This document shows, one piece after another, positions 34,987-43,900 of a stretch of 64,000 nucleotides of DNA. The translations under genes and the position numbers were made by a program. This stretch comes from Pseudomonas sp. URMO17WK12:I11 (GTDB taxonomy: Bacteria > Pseudomonadota > Gammaproteobacteria > Pseudomonadales > Pseudomonadaceae): NCBI RefSeq assembly GCF_007677725.1, contig NZ_VEDF01000010.1, positions 151,300 to 215,299 on the forward strand, read 5' to 3'. Every line of letters starts with the position of its first letter. Positions within the stretch are counted from its first letter, which is position 1. The notes below the pieces were generated by a model, which saw nothing but the letters and a program-made list of their open reading frames with translations, made no database searches and was not told the origin of the DNA.

Positions 34987-35016
34987 AGTTTGTCGCTGAA
35001 TATAAAAACACGAGCA

Positions 35017-35916
35017 TCAACGCTCGGCAAATACCACTGTGCGTGCAGCAGTTACCAGGCAATCGGTCAAGTCAGGCGAGGAAAACTTGGTAAGGATCGA
35101 ATTGGCCCCGGCCTGGCGGGCTTTTTCGCTGCTCATGGCGCTGTCCAGCGAGGTGTGCAACAGCACATACAGGTGCTGGAAGTCGGGCGTCTCACGCAGG
35201 GTTCGGGTGAACGCATAGCCGTCCATTTCCGACATCTCGATGTCCGAGACAATGATATTGATCTCCTGGGCTGTGCCTTGCAGTTCCAGCAGCACGTTGA
35301 TGGCATCCTTGGCGCTGCGCGCGGTATGGCAGTCGATGCCTAGGTTGCGCAGGGTGTGCACCGACTGCTGCAAGGCCACCTGGCTGTCATCGACCACCAG
35401 AATGTTCGCGGCAGCCAGCAGGCTGGCGTCCTCTTCGCTCAACTCGCCCGGCTGTGGCTCGTGCGCAGGCGGAGCGATGCCGTGGATGACCTTTTCGATG
35501 TCGAGCACCTGCACCAGGGTGTTGTCGACCCGCGTCACGCCGGTGATGAACGAGCGGTTGCCCGAGCCGAACGGCGGCGGCTTGATGTCGGTGCTCAGGC
35601 AGTGGACGATGCGGCTTACCGCCTGCACGTGCAGACCTTGGCGTGAGCGGCTGATCTCGGTGACGATCAGGCAGCCGCCATTCGGGTCTGCCAGCGGGCG
35701 CTCGCCGATGGCCCGCGACAGGTCGATGACCGACAGCGAGTTGCCGCGCAGTGTCGCCACGCCCTTCACGTGCGGATGTGATTCAGGCAGCTTGGTCAGC
35801 GGCGGGCAGGGGATGATTTCGCTTACCTTGAGCAGGTTGATTGCCATCAGCTTGCCGCTGCGCAGGGTGAACAGGAGCAGCGACAGCGAATCCGCGCGGG
35901 CTTTATGCGTGGCCAT
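35017..35916 (-). CDS. cheV: Chemotaxis protein CheV (CheW-receiver fusion)
   Basis: A 299-residue coupling protein of the chemotaxis array. The N-terminal CheW-like domain (~12-150) has SLLLFTLRSGKLMAINLLKV and HPHVKGVATLRGNSLSVIDL. A receiver domain (~170-299) has ILVVDDSQVALQQSVHTL, the phosphoacceptor Asp in IIVSDIEMSEMDGYAFTRTL and a conserved Lys in SILTKFSS. The ATG at 35916 gives the expected N-terminus; the frame extends upstream without a conserved part. It lies just beyond the adhesin-secretion operon on the same strand but is separated from it by a terminator-like hairpin, so it is probably its own unit. Confidence 0.94.
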   Translation of the reverse strand: MATHKARADSLSLLLFTLRSGKLMAINLLKVSEIIPCPPLTKLPESHPHVKGVATLRGNSLSVIDLSRAIGERPLADPNGGCLIVTEISRSRQGLHVQAVSRIVHCLSTDIKPPPFGSGNRSFITGVTRVDNTLVQVLDIEKVIHGIAPPAHEPQPGELSEEDASLLAAANILVVDDSQVALQQSVHTLRNLGIDCHTARSAKDAINVLLELQGTAQEINIIVSDIEMSEMDGYAFTRTLRETPDFQHLYVLLHTSLDSAMSSEKARQAGANSILTKFSSPDLTDCLVTAARTVVFAER

Positions 35917-36033
35917 GGTGATCTTCGTGAGGCACAGGGGATGCCGGGTTATCGGCCTGATCAGGCAAGGCTTTAGCGTTTGCAGATCCCCGCGCATGAA
36001 TTGTGCAAGCCACTGTCTTGCTATTCAAAACCG

Positions 36034-36056
36034 AGCGCGATCAGGCAGATCGCGCT
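36034..36056 (-). terminator. Terminator of the adhesin-secretion operon
   Basis: AGCGCGATC and GATCGCGCT pair perfectly across a 5-base loop, 29 bp after the stop of the membrane-fusion gene. On the leftward strand it is followed by CGGTTTTG, a short T-run. Confidence 0.7.
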
Positions 36057-36084
36057 GGAGTCCAGTGCAGGATGAATCTGCCAA

Positions 36085-37269
36085 TCACCGCTCGCGCAGG
36101 GCCTCCTTGGCTCGGTTCAGGGGTTTGATCAGGTAGTCGAGGATGGTTTTCTCGCCGGTGCGGATATCCACCGTGGCGATCATCCCCGGCACGATCGCGA
36201 AATGCTTGCCGGCCTTGTTGGTCAGGCGGTCCTGCTCGGTGCGGATGAACACCCGGTAATAGTAGATCTCTGGTTTGACTTCATCTTGCAGAGTATCGGG
36301 CGAGATCCCGACGACCTTGCCTTCCAGCCCGCCATACACCGAATAGTCATAGGCGCTGATCTTGACCTTGGCCGCCTGATCAGGATGGATGAAGGCAATG
36401 TCGCGCGGGGCGATCCGTGTCTCGATCAGCAAACGCTCGTCCATCGGCACGATCTTCATCACCTGCCCGCCCGGCTGCACCACGCCGCCCAAGGTGTTGA
36501 CCTCGATATCCTTGACGATCCCGCGCACCGGCGAACGCAAGGTCAGGCGGGTCAGCGAATCGCTGCGCCCGCGGATCACTTCCGACAGGCTGTCAGCTTC
36601 GGCGCTGGCCTTGGCCAGTTCCTCGCGGGCGCGTACCAGGTATTCGGAGCGAGCTTCGTTGGCCTTGAGCTCCAGTTCCGAGCGCTGGCGGTTCAGGCGT
36701 ATTACCTCGACCCGGCTGGAAGCGCCCATCTTGGCCAGGTTCTCGGTGATCTTCAGCTCTGCTCGCACCAGGCGCAGCGAGTCCTCGATGCCGGCCAGGG
36801 TCTGCTCCAGGCCACGCCGGCGCGTCTCGTAGAGCGCGGTTTCGGCGTCGATCAGCTCGGGCGAATCGCGCAGGCTGTCCGGGAACTTCAGCGGCTTGCC
36901 AGTCACCTCCGCGCGCAGTCGCGCTACGCTGGCCTTGGCGGCGCGGAACTTGGCTTCGCTTTCGCCGACGCTGGAGGCGGTCTTGGTGGGGTCGAGCTGG
37001 GCGAGCACCTGGCCGCGCTCGACCAGGTCGCCTTCGGCCACGTTCATCTGCGCGACGATGCCGCCTTCGAACGACTGAATCACCTGTTCGCGGGAGCTGG
37101 GAATGACCTTGCCGGTACCGGTGGACACCTCGGTCACTTCGAACCAGGCCGCCCAGGCCAGGAAAGCGGCCAGCATCAAGGCACATAAGGTGATGACGCG
37201 CCCGGCGCGCAGCACCGCCTGATCATCCTGGCCATCCAGGTACGAGGCGGGAAGTTCGTGGTTGCTCAT
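36085..37269 (-). CDS. Type I secretion membrane-fusion protein (HlyD family)
   Basis: A 394-residue HlyD/LapC-type adaptor linking the ABC exporter to the outer-membrane channel. Membrane anchor ~26-46 (ITLCALMLAAFLAWAAWFEV), lipoyl half GIVAQMNVAEGDLVERGQVL, a long coiled-coil hairpin (~90-225, with REELAKASAEADSLSEVIRG), returning lipoyl half LRSPVRGIVKDIEVNTLGGV, and the beta domain to residue ~370. It overlaps the ABC gene by 4 bp and ends the unit adhesin-channel-ABC-HlyD. In P. putida the genes next to lapF have the same set. I avoid the lapC symbol because that name belongs to the LapA exporter. Confidence 0.93.
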   Translation of the reverse strand: MSNHELPASYLDGQDDQAVLRAGRVITLCALMLAAFLAWAAWFEVTEVSTGTGKVIPSSREQVIQSFEGGIVAQMNVAEGDLVERGQVLAQLDPTKTASSVGESEAKFRAAKASVARLRAEVTGKPLKFPDSLRDSPELIDAETALYETRRRGLEQTLAGIEDSLRLVRAELKITENLAKMGASSRVEVIRLNRQRSELELKANEARSEYLVRAREELAKASAEADSLSEVIRGRSDSLTRLTLRSPVRGIVKDIEVNTLGGVVQPGGQVMKIVPMDERLLIETRIAPRDIAFIHPDQAAKVKISAYDYSVYGGLEGKVVGISPDTLQDEVKPEIYYYRVFIRTEQDRLTNKAGKHFAIVPGMIATVDIRTGEKTILDYLIKPLNRAKEALRER

Positions 37270-39434
37270 GCCTGCGCTCCTTGCAGCTTGGCCAGGGCGG
37301 CATCACGCTTGTCGTCGATGACGATGCGCCCGTTGTCCAGCACGATGATTCGCTCTACCCGCTGCAACACACTCAAGCGGTGCGTGGCGATCACCAGCGT
37401 GCGGCCCTGGCAGAAGCGATCAAGATTATCCAGCAGCTTGCGCTCGGTGATGTCGTCCAGCGATGCGGTCGGCTCATCGAGCAACAATACCTGCGGCTGG
37501 CGCACCAGCAGGCGTGACAGGACCAAGGCCTGGCGCTGGCCACCGGAGAGGCCTTGGCCGCCCTCCAGGATCAAGTGGTCGAGCCCCTTGGGCAGGCGCC
37601 GGACGAACTCCAGGGCGCCGGTCGCGGCCAGCGCTGCTACCAGTTCCTGGTCGCTGGCCTGGCCGGCGCCGAGGGTGAGGTTCTCGCGCAGGGTGCCGTG
37701 GAACAGGCGCGCATACTGGGCCAGCACGCCCACGTCGCGGCGCAGGTCGGCGGGGTCGAGGTGCGCCATGGCGATGCCGTCCAGGGTGACTTCGCCCTGG
37801 CTCAGGTCCATGGCGCCTGCGAGCGCCTGCAACAGGGTCGATTTGCCGGCACCGTTGCGCCCCAGCACGGCGATGCGTTCGCCAGGCTGGATATCCAGTT
37901 GGCCGATGCTCAGTACCGGTGGCGCCTCTGGGTTATAGCCGAAGGTGGCCTGGCGCAAGGTGTATTCGCCGCGAATCGCGGGCAGATGCACCCGCGCTTC
38001 ACCTTCAGGGTGATCGACCGGTGCCTGCATCAGCTTGTCCAGCCCTTGCAAGGCGACCTTGGCCTGCTGCCAGCGGGTCAACACGTGGGTCAGCTGTGCC
38101 AGCGGCGCCATCATGCGCGATGACAGCATCGAGGCAGCCACCAGGCTCCCGGTGGTCAGGTCGCCGGCGATCACCATCGGTGCGCCGATCACGATGACCA
38201 CGGCGAACACCGCACCCTGCACGTTCTGCGTCCAGGTCACCAGGCCATTGGTGAGTGTGCGCAGGCGCAGGTTGGTGTGTGCGCAGGCGGCGTTGTACTG
38301 GTTCCACTGGCGCTCGAAGCGCGCCTCGGCCTGCAAGGCCTTGATCTCGTCCAGGCCCTGGATGCTTTCCACCAGCATGGCATTGCGCAGCGACGACTCG
38401 CGCATCGAGGCGTTGGCCAGCACCGCCAGGCGTCGTTGTGCGAGCAAGCCGGGAACGACCATGGCCAGCAGCGCCACCAGCGGGATGAACACCAGCACGC
38501 CGCCGATCAGCCAGAACACGAACAGGAACAACAGGAAGAATGGCAAGTCGGCCAGCGCCGTGGCCGTGCTCGAGGTAATCAGGTCACGGATCGATTCCAG
38601 TTCGCGCAATTGCGAGATGAACGAGCCGGTCGATTTCGGCCGCGCCGAATTGCGCAGGCGCAGGGCATGCCCGTACACCAGGTCCGATACCCGCAGGTCG
38701 GCCCGCTTGCCTAGCAGATCGGTGACCTTCAAGCGCAGCAGGCGCATGCTGAAGTCGAACACCAGCGCCAGCACCACACCGCCGAACAGCACATACAGCG
38801 TGGGCAACGACTCGGCCGGGATGACCCGGTCGTAGACCTGCATGGAAAACAGCACCCCCGCCAGGGCGAGCACGTTGGCTACCAGTGAGGCGACCATCAC
38901 CTGCCCATAGGGGCGCAGGTCGCGCCAGACGATGCGGGCGAACCAGTGACGATCGTAAGGCGCCGTGTAGTCATCGGTACGCACATCGCGCAGCGGCCGC
39001 GCCGGGCGCATCAGCGCCACGCGGTTGATCCTGCCTTCGAGCGCATCGCGTGGCAGACGCGAAGTCAAGCGCTGGTCACCTGCGAACACCACCGCCAGCT
39101 GATCGTCTTCGGTCACCGCCTCGACCGTGGCCAGCTGGCCGTCGTCGAGCTCCAGCACCAGCGGCGTGCGCCACTGGCGCAGGGCTTTGGCGTCGTAACG
39201 CACGAAGCGCAGGGTCAGGCCGGCCTGGCGCGCCATGTGGCGCAGGATCTCATCCAACGGGCGGGCATCCTCGACTGCTGCCAGGCGGATACGCTGGGGC
39301 GAGACATCCAGACGATAGTGGTGGGCGACCTGCAGCATCACTTCCAGCCACGGGCCAAGATCGGGCCGTGGCTCCACGGCATGCTCAGGGGGTTGTGCCT
39401 GACTGGCCTGGGCCAGGTTGACGGTATCGTTCAT
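37266..39434 (-). CDS. Type I secretion ABC exporter with degenerate C39 domain
   Basis: A 722-residue inner-membrane ATPase/permease of the LapB/RtxB class. The N-terminal ~25-150 is a C39-like peptidase domain without a catalytic Cys, used in this class to hold the unfolded substrate. Six membrane helices follow (~165-450). The ATPase domain has Walker A GRNGAGKST near 525, the signature LSGGQRQA near 627, Walker B VLLLDEPTASLD near 650 and the H-loop ATHRLS. It overlaps its neighbours by 4 bp on both sides (ATGA), so channel, ABC and HlyD are made together. The expected substrate is the adjacent giant adhesin. Confidence 0.95.
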   Translation of the reverse strand: MNDTVNLAQASQAQPPEHAVEPRPDLGPWLEVMLQVAHHYRLDVSPQRIRLAAVEDARPLDEILRHMARQAGLTLRFVRYDAKALRQWRTPLVLELDDGQLATVEAVTEDDQLAVVFAGDQRLTSRLPRDALEGRINRVALMRPARPLRDVRTDDYTAPYDRHWFARIVWRDLRPYGQVMVASLVANVLALAGVLFSMQVYDRVIPAESLPTLYVLFGGVVLALVFDFSMRLLRLKVTDLLGKRADLRVSDLVYGHALRLRNSARPKSTGSFISQLRELESIRDLITSSTATALADLPFFLLFLFVFWLIGGVLVFIPLVALLAMVVPGLLAQRRLAVLANASMRESSLRNAMLVESIQGLDEIKALQAEARFERQWNQYNAACAHTNLRLRTLTNGLVTWTQNVQGAVFAVVIVIGAPMVIAGDLTTGSLVAASMLSSRMMAPLAQLTHVLTRWQQAKVALQGLDKLMQAPVDHPEGEARVHLPAIRGEYTLRQATFGYNPEAPPVLSIGQLDIQPGERIAVLGRNGAGKSTLLQALAGAMDLSQGEVTLDGIAMAHLDPADLRRDVGVLAQYARLFHGTLRENLTLGAGQASDQELVAALAATGALEFVRRLPKGLDHLILEGGQGLSGGQRQALVLSRLLVRQPQVLLLDEPTASLDDITERKLLDNLDRFCQGRTLVIATHRLSVLQRVERIIVLDNGRIVIDDKRDAALAKLQGAQA

Positions 39435-40864
39435 GGCGCGATTTCCACCCCTTGCAGGTTGCGCCCTTCCAGCCCGAAGGCGGTTCGCAGGGCACCGGTG
39501 TTGTACAGGCAGTCGACATCCAGGCGCAGCAGGTCGGAGCGGGTGCCAGCGAGTTCGAAGCGCGACTGATAGATTTCCTGCTCGGCGTTGAGCAGGTCGA
39601 GCAGGGGCCGGGTACCGAGGTCCAGGTATTGCCGTCCATACAGCACGCGGGCCTCCTGAATGCTGCTTTGGCGGGCCTCGAGCGAGCTCAGGCGACGGCC
39701 CAGGCCGGAGGTTTGCGCCACCGCCTCGGCCAAGCCGCGACGCGCTTGCAGGCGCGCTGCGTCTTCGGCGGAATCAGCGGCGGTCAGGGCATGCCCCGCA
39801 GCGCGGCTGCGCGCGCTGGTGGCGCCGCCTTGGTAGATCGGCACCTCGACGTTCAGATAGATGCCCGCCTGGGTGCGGTCCAGGCGCGAGTTGTCGCGGT
39901 TGTAGTCGTCGTCCAGGTAATGATTGACCTGCGGCTGCAATGACAAGGTCGGATAAGCTTCGGCCTTGGCCTGGGCCAACTCAGCCTGGGATTGGGCGCG
40001 CAGGGCCAGGGCCATGAGTACGGCCGGTAGTCGGTCGGCAGCGCTGGCGGGTCGCTTGCACGCCTGGTTCAGCTCAGGCGGGGCGTGTTCGGCCAGCGCC
40101 GGCGGCTCGGCGCGACCGAGCAATTCGGCCAGGGTCGAGCGCCAGCGCTCGTACTGCGCCTGGTATTCCTCGAGGGTCGCGCGGGCGCCCTCGACGCGCG
40201 ACTCGGCCTGGACCACATCGGAGCGGGTACTGGCGCCCATGTCGCTGCGCTGGCGAGCCATGTCGGCAATCGATCCGACGCCGCGGATCTGATCGCGGGC
40301 GATGACCATCAGTTGCTCGTAGCGGCGCGTCTCGATCCAGGCATAGGCGGTATCGCGCGCCAGGTCGTCGACCACCAGCAGGATATTGGCCTGCGCCCGC
40401 GTGGCGGCGGCCTGGGCGGCGCTCACGGCGCTATCGACCTTGCCGAAATCGTAGAGCATCTGCTTGAGCGACAGGTTCAGCGCCTGGCTGCTGCGATCAC
40501 CGCCGTAACCGGTGTCGTAGCCGGTACGCAGGCCACCGGAAATCTGTGGGTAGTAACCGGCGCGGGCAACGTTGATGCCTTCGCCCTGCTTGTAGAGGTT
40601 GCCGATCGCCTCGGCAATGCTGGGATGCCACTGGGCAGCGGTGAGTACTGCCTCGGCCAGCCCTAATCGGTCGCCGCTGACGGCACCTTGACCGGCAAAT
40701 GGGCGAGCGGAAATGGCATCGGGCGCGTCACGCATCAATGACGGCCCGATGGTGCGCAATCTGGGGTCAATGTCGTCGGCTGCCTGGACAACCGGGTTGA
40801 GGTTCAATGCCAGGAGCCCGAGGGCTCCCAGCCACAGCGGTGATAGCGGACTGCTTCGCTTCAC
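39431..40864 (-). CDS. TolC-family outer-membrane channel for type I secretion
   Basis: A 477-residue LapE/AggA-like outer-membrane efflux protein. GTG start at 40864, set by AAGGGA 5-6 bases upstream. Signal peptide ~1-28 ending in PVVQA. Two outer-membrane efflux repeats are seen (~60-265 and ~285-460) with long helices such as ATRAQANILLVVDDLARDTA and DLGTRPLLDLLNAEQEIYQS. It follows the adhesin gene after 63 bp that contains a stable hairpin and overlaps the ABC gene by 4 bp. The role is to form the exit duct for the adhesin. Confidence 0.94.
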   Translation of the reverse strand: MKRSSPLSPLWLGALGLLALNLNPVVQAADDIDPRLRTIGPSLMRDAPDAISARPFAGQGAVSGDRLGLAEAVLTAAQWHPSIAEAIGNLYKQGEGINVARAGYYPQISGGLRTGYDTGYGGDRSSQALNLSLKQMLYDFGKVDSAVSAAQAAATRAQANILLVVDDLARDTAYAWIETRRYEQLMVIARDQIRGVGSIADMARQRSDMGASTRSDVVQAESRVEGARATLEEYQAQYERWRSTLAELLGRAEPPALAEHAPPELNQACKRPASAADRLPAVLMALALRAQSQAELAQAKAEAYPTLSLQPQVNHYLDDDYNRDNSRLDRTQAGIYLNVEVPIYQGGATSARSRAAGHALTAADSAEDAARLQARRGLAEAVAQTSGLGRRLSSLEARQSSIQEARVLYGRQYLDLGTRPLLDLLNAEQEIYQSRFELAGTRSDLLRLDVDCLYNTGALRTAFGLEGRNLQGVEIAP

Positions 40865-40893
40865 GAAATTCCCTTACTGCTACTCGTCCTTGT

Positions 40894-40914
40894 CGCCGGG
40901 CGTTACGCCCGGCG
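40894..40914. terminator. Hairpin between the adhesin and channel genes
   Basis: CGCCGGGCG and CGCCCGGCG pair perfectly across TTA in the 63-bp gap. No T-run follows, so it may be an attenuator or an mRNA end-stabiliser that lowers expression of the exporter genes relative to the adhesin, or a plain terminator. Confidence 0.5.
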
Positions 40915-40927
40915 GGTTACAGCGGCC

Positions 40928-43900
40928 TCAGACTACATGGATGCTGTTCTGCACCCAGAGGTGGTGGCTCGGATCTTCCTGGGCCGTGTATTGGTTATAG
41001 TCGATCCCCTCGGCGCTGTGGTTGCCGACCAGGTTCCAGTTGTCGGTCATGTGCAGCGTGTCATTGTTGTCCCCCTTGATGATCAGCGTGTCATTGCCAG
41101 GCTCGGTGACCGCTACCACGTCGGCCAGGTTGAGGGTCAGCGCCACCGCGCTGGTGTCGTTGAGGTCGATGACCTCGATGTTGTGGATACGCTCGGCCAG
41201 GGCCCCCAGGTCGATGCTGGCATCGCCACCGCCCCAGAGCAGGGTGTCGGTGCCGCTGCCACCGTCGACGCTGGCGAAGTTCTGGTCGATCACCTCAAGC
41301 GTGTCGTTGCCCGCGCCGCCCTCCAGGGTGACCTGCCCACCCTGGCTCGCCACCAGGTGATCGTCAGCGTCGCTGCCCAGCAACGCTTCACTGCCGGCCG
41401 CTGCCGCAACGCTGGCCAGGGCCACATGATCGTCGTCAGTATCGGCTACCAGGGCGGAGAAGGCCCGAGCGCCACTGGCGTTGTTCAGGTTGACGGTCAG
41501 CGTGGCGGTGTCGGTGGTGCCGTTGGGGTGGGTCAGCTCATAGGTGAAGACGTCCTGTTTGCCAACGGCGACCGAGGTCAGGCCGCTTTTCAGGGTATAG
41601 GTGTAACTGCCGTCGGCCTGCACCAGCAGCGTGCCGTAGGTACCGGTCACACTGACCCCGTTGTAGCCCGGAATGGCATAGGTGCCGGCTGCGGTCAGCA
41701 CGCTCAGCACGGTCAACGCAGAGCCGAGGTTATCGGCGCCGGTGGGGTCGGTGATCAGGTTGCCGGTAACCGGCGTGTAGCCGCTGACCACGAACTCGTT
41801 GAGGTGCGTGGTAGTGGCGTTGACGCTGGTGGTGATGGAGCTGGCCAAGCCGATACCACCGGCTGTCACCCGTACCTGGTAAGCGCCGGCTGCCTGGTTC
41901 TGGAAGGTGTAGCCTGCGCCGCCGCCCAGCAAACTGACCAGCGATGCGCCGCCGACCGACTGCACCACGACATACTGCCCAGTCGCCGGGTTGAGCTTGA
42001 GCAGGTCGATGGTGGTGCCGTTGAGCAGCGCCAGCAGGTTGGTGGAGTTGACTACCACCTGCAGGTTGGCCGTGGTGTCGGCGGCAACCGTGGTGGTGTA
42101 GGTGGCCGAGCGGCTGCCGATCACCGGCAAGGCCAAGGTACCGAGCGTGCTGCTGCTGGTGTCGACGCGGTTGGCCAAGGTGATGCTGGTGCTGTCGATA
42201 TCGTTGACCGCATCGACGACCGTGGCTGGCGCGCCGAGGTTGCCGTTGTTCCAGATTTCGTTGGCTTGCGGGCTGTCGATGCGCACATACAGGTTGGCGC
42301 CGTCCGACAAGCCGTTGGGGTGCACCAACTGGTAGTTGAACACGTCTACCTTGCCCACGCTGGCAGGGCTGCCATTGGGGGTGTAGGTGTAGCTGCCATC
42401 GGCGTTGATCAGCAGCGTGCCGTACTGGCCCTGCACCGTGGTGCCGCTGCCGGCAGCGACATAGACGCCGTTTTTCAACACCTGCAGTACGGCGCCGCTG
42501 TCCGGCCCGCGGGCATCGACCGTGCCATCCGTGCCTGGATCGGTGACCACGTTGCCCGACACCGCCGTGCCGACCCCGGTGAACTGAGTCAGGCTGGTGG
42601 CAGCGATATCCAGGGTGGTGGTGACCTGGGTAACCAGGCCGATACCACCGCTGGCCACGGTCAGGCGGTAGTCGCCCGCTTGCAGGCTGCCGATGTCCAC
42701 CTGCAGGCCGATCGGCAGGATGATCAGGTCGAGCAAGCCTTGGGTGTTGCCGACGGCGAGGTTGACCCAGGCGCCGCTGGCATTCTTGACCTGCAAGGTA
42801 AAGGTGGCGTTGTTCAGCAGCGCCAGCACGCTATTGGTGGTGAGCGTCAGCGTTGGGTCGACCGTAGTGCCTGCGCCCACCGTCCAGGTAAAGGTTTTGC
42901 TGAAGCCGGACAGCAGCGTGGTGAAGCTGTCGCTGTAGGTCTGCGTAGCCGTGACCGGTGCCAGGTTGACGGTAGCGGTGGCAAGGTTGTCGCTGGCGAC
43001 GACAGGCGCATTGGCATCCACATCCGGGGCGGTGATGTTGACGTTGCCGGAGACATTGCTGCGCGGGTCGGTGAGCGTTACCGAGAGCACCTGGCCGTTG
43101 TCTTGCGGCGGGTTCAGGGTCACGCTGAAGCTGCCATTGGGCTGCACCACGGCGGTTTGCAACACGGTGCCAGTGGCGCTGCGCACGGTGACCGTGGCAC
43201 CGACCTCGCCAGTGCCGGTCAAGGTGCTGCCGTCGGCACTGATGACCAAATTGGCGGCGTTGGCCGGCGGGGTGAAGTCGGGCGCGGTCAGCGGCGTGGC
43301 AGTCGAGGTGTTGCCGGCGGCGTCGGTGAGGGTGACGCTCAGGGCCTGGTTATCGATCTGCGCGGCGCTGAGGCTAACCACGAACAGGCCGTTGCTGCCA
43401 ACCGTGGCAGTGCCCAGCACGGCGCCTGCGCTGTTGCGCACGGTGACGGTGCTGCCGACCTCGCCGGCGCCTGTGACTGCCGTGCCGTTGGCATTGATGG
43501 CAGCCACCGGCGCGGTCGGTGGTGTGGTATCGGGCGCGGTGATGCCAGTGCTGCCCGATTGGTTGCCGGCAGCGTCAGCCTGGCGTACCAGCAATGTCTG
43601 GCCGTTAGCCTGAGCGCTGCTCAGTGCCACGGTGAAGCTGCCGTCGGGCTGCACGACAGCTGTGCCCAATGGGCCGCCCGGGCCTTGCACCGTAACGGTT
43701 GCACCAGGTTCACCAGTGCCGGTCAGCAAGGTGCCGCCCGCGCTGAGCTGCAAGTTGGTCGGCGCCAGCGGCGCCTGGGTATCAGGGGCGGTGAACGCGG
43801 TGCTGCCCGAGACGTTGGATGCCGCATCGGCCTGGGTCAGGCTCAGCACCTGACCATTGAGCTGGGCGCTGCTCAAGTTGATGGCGAAGCCGCCGGCACC

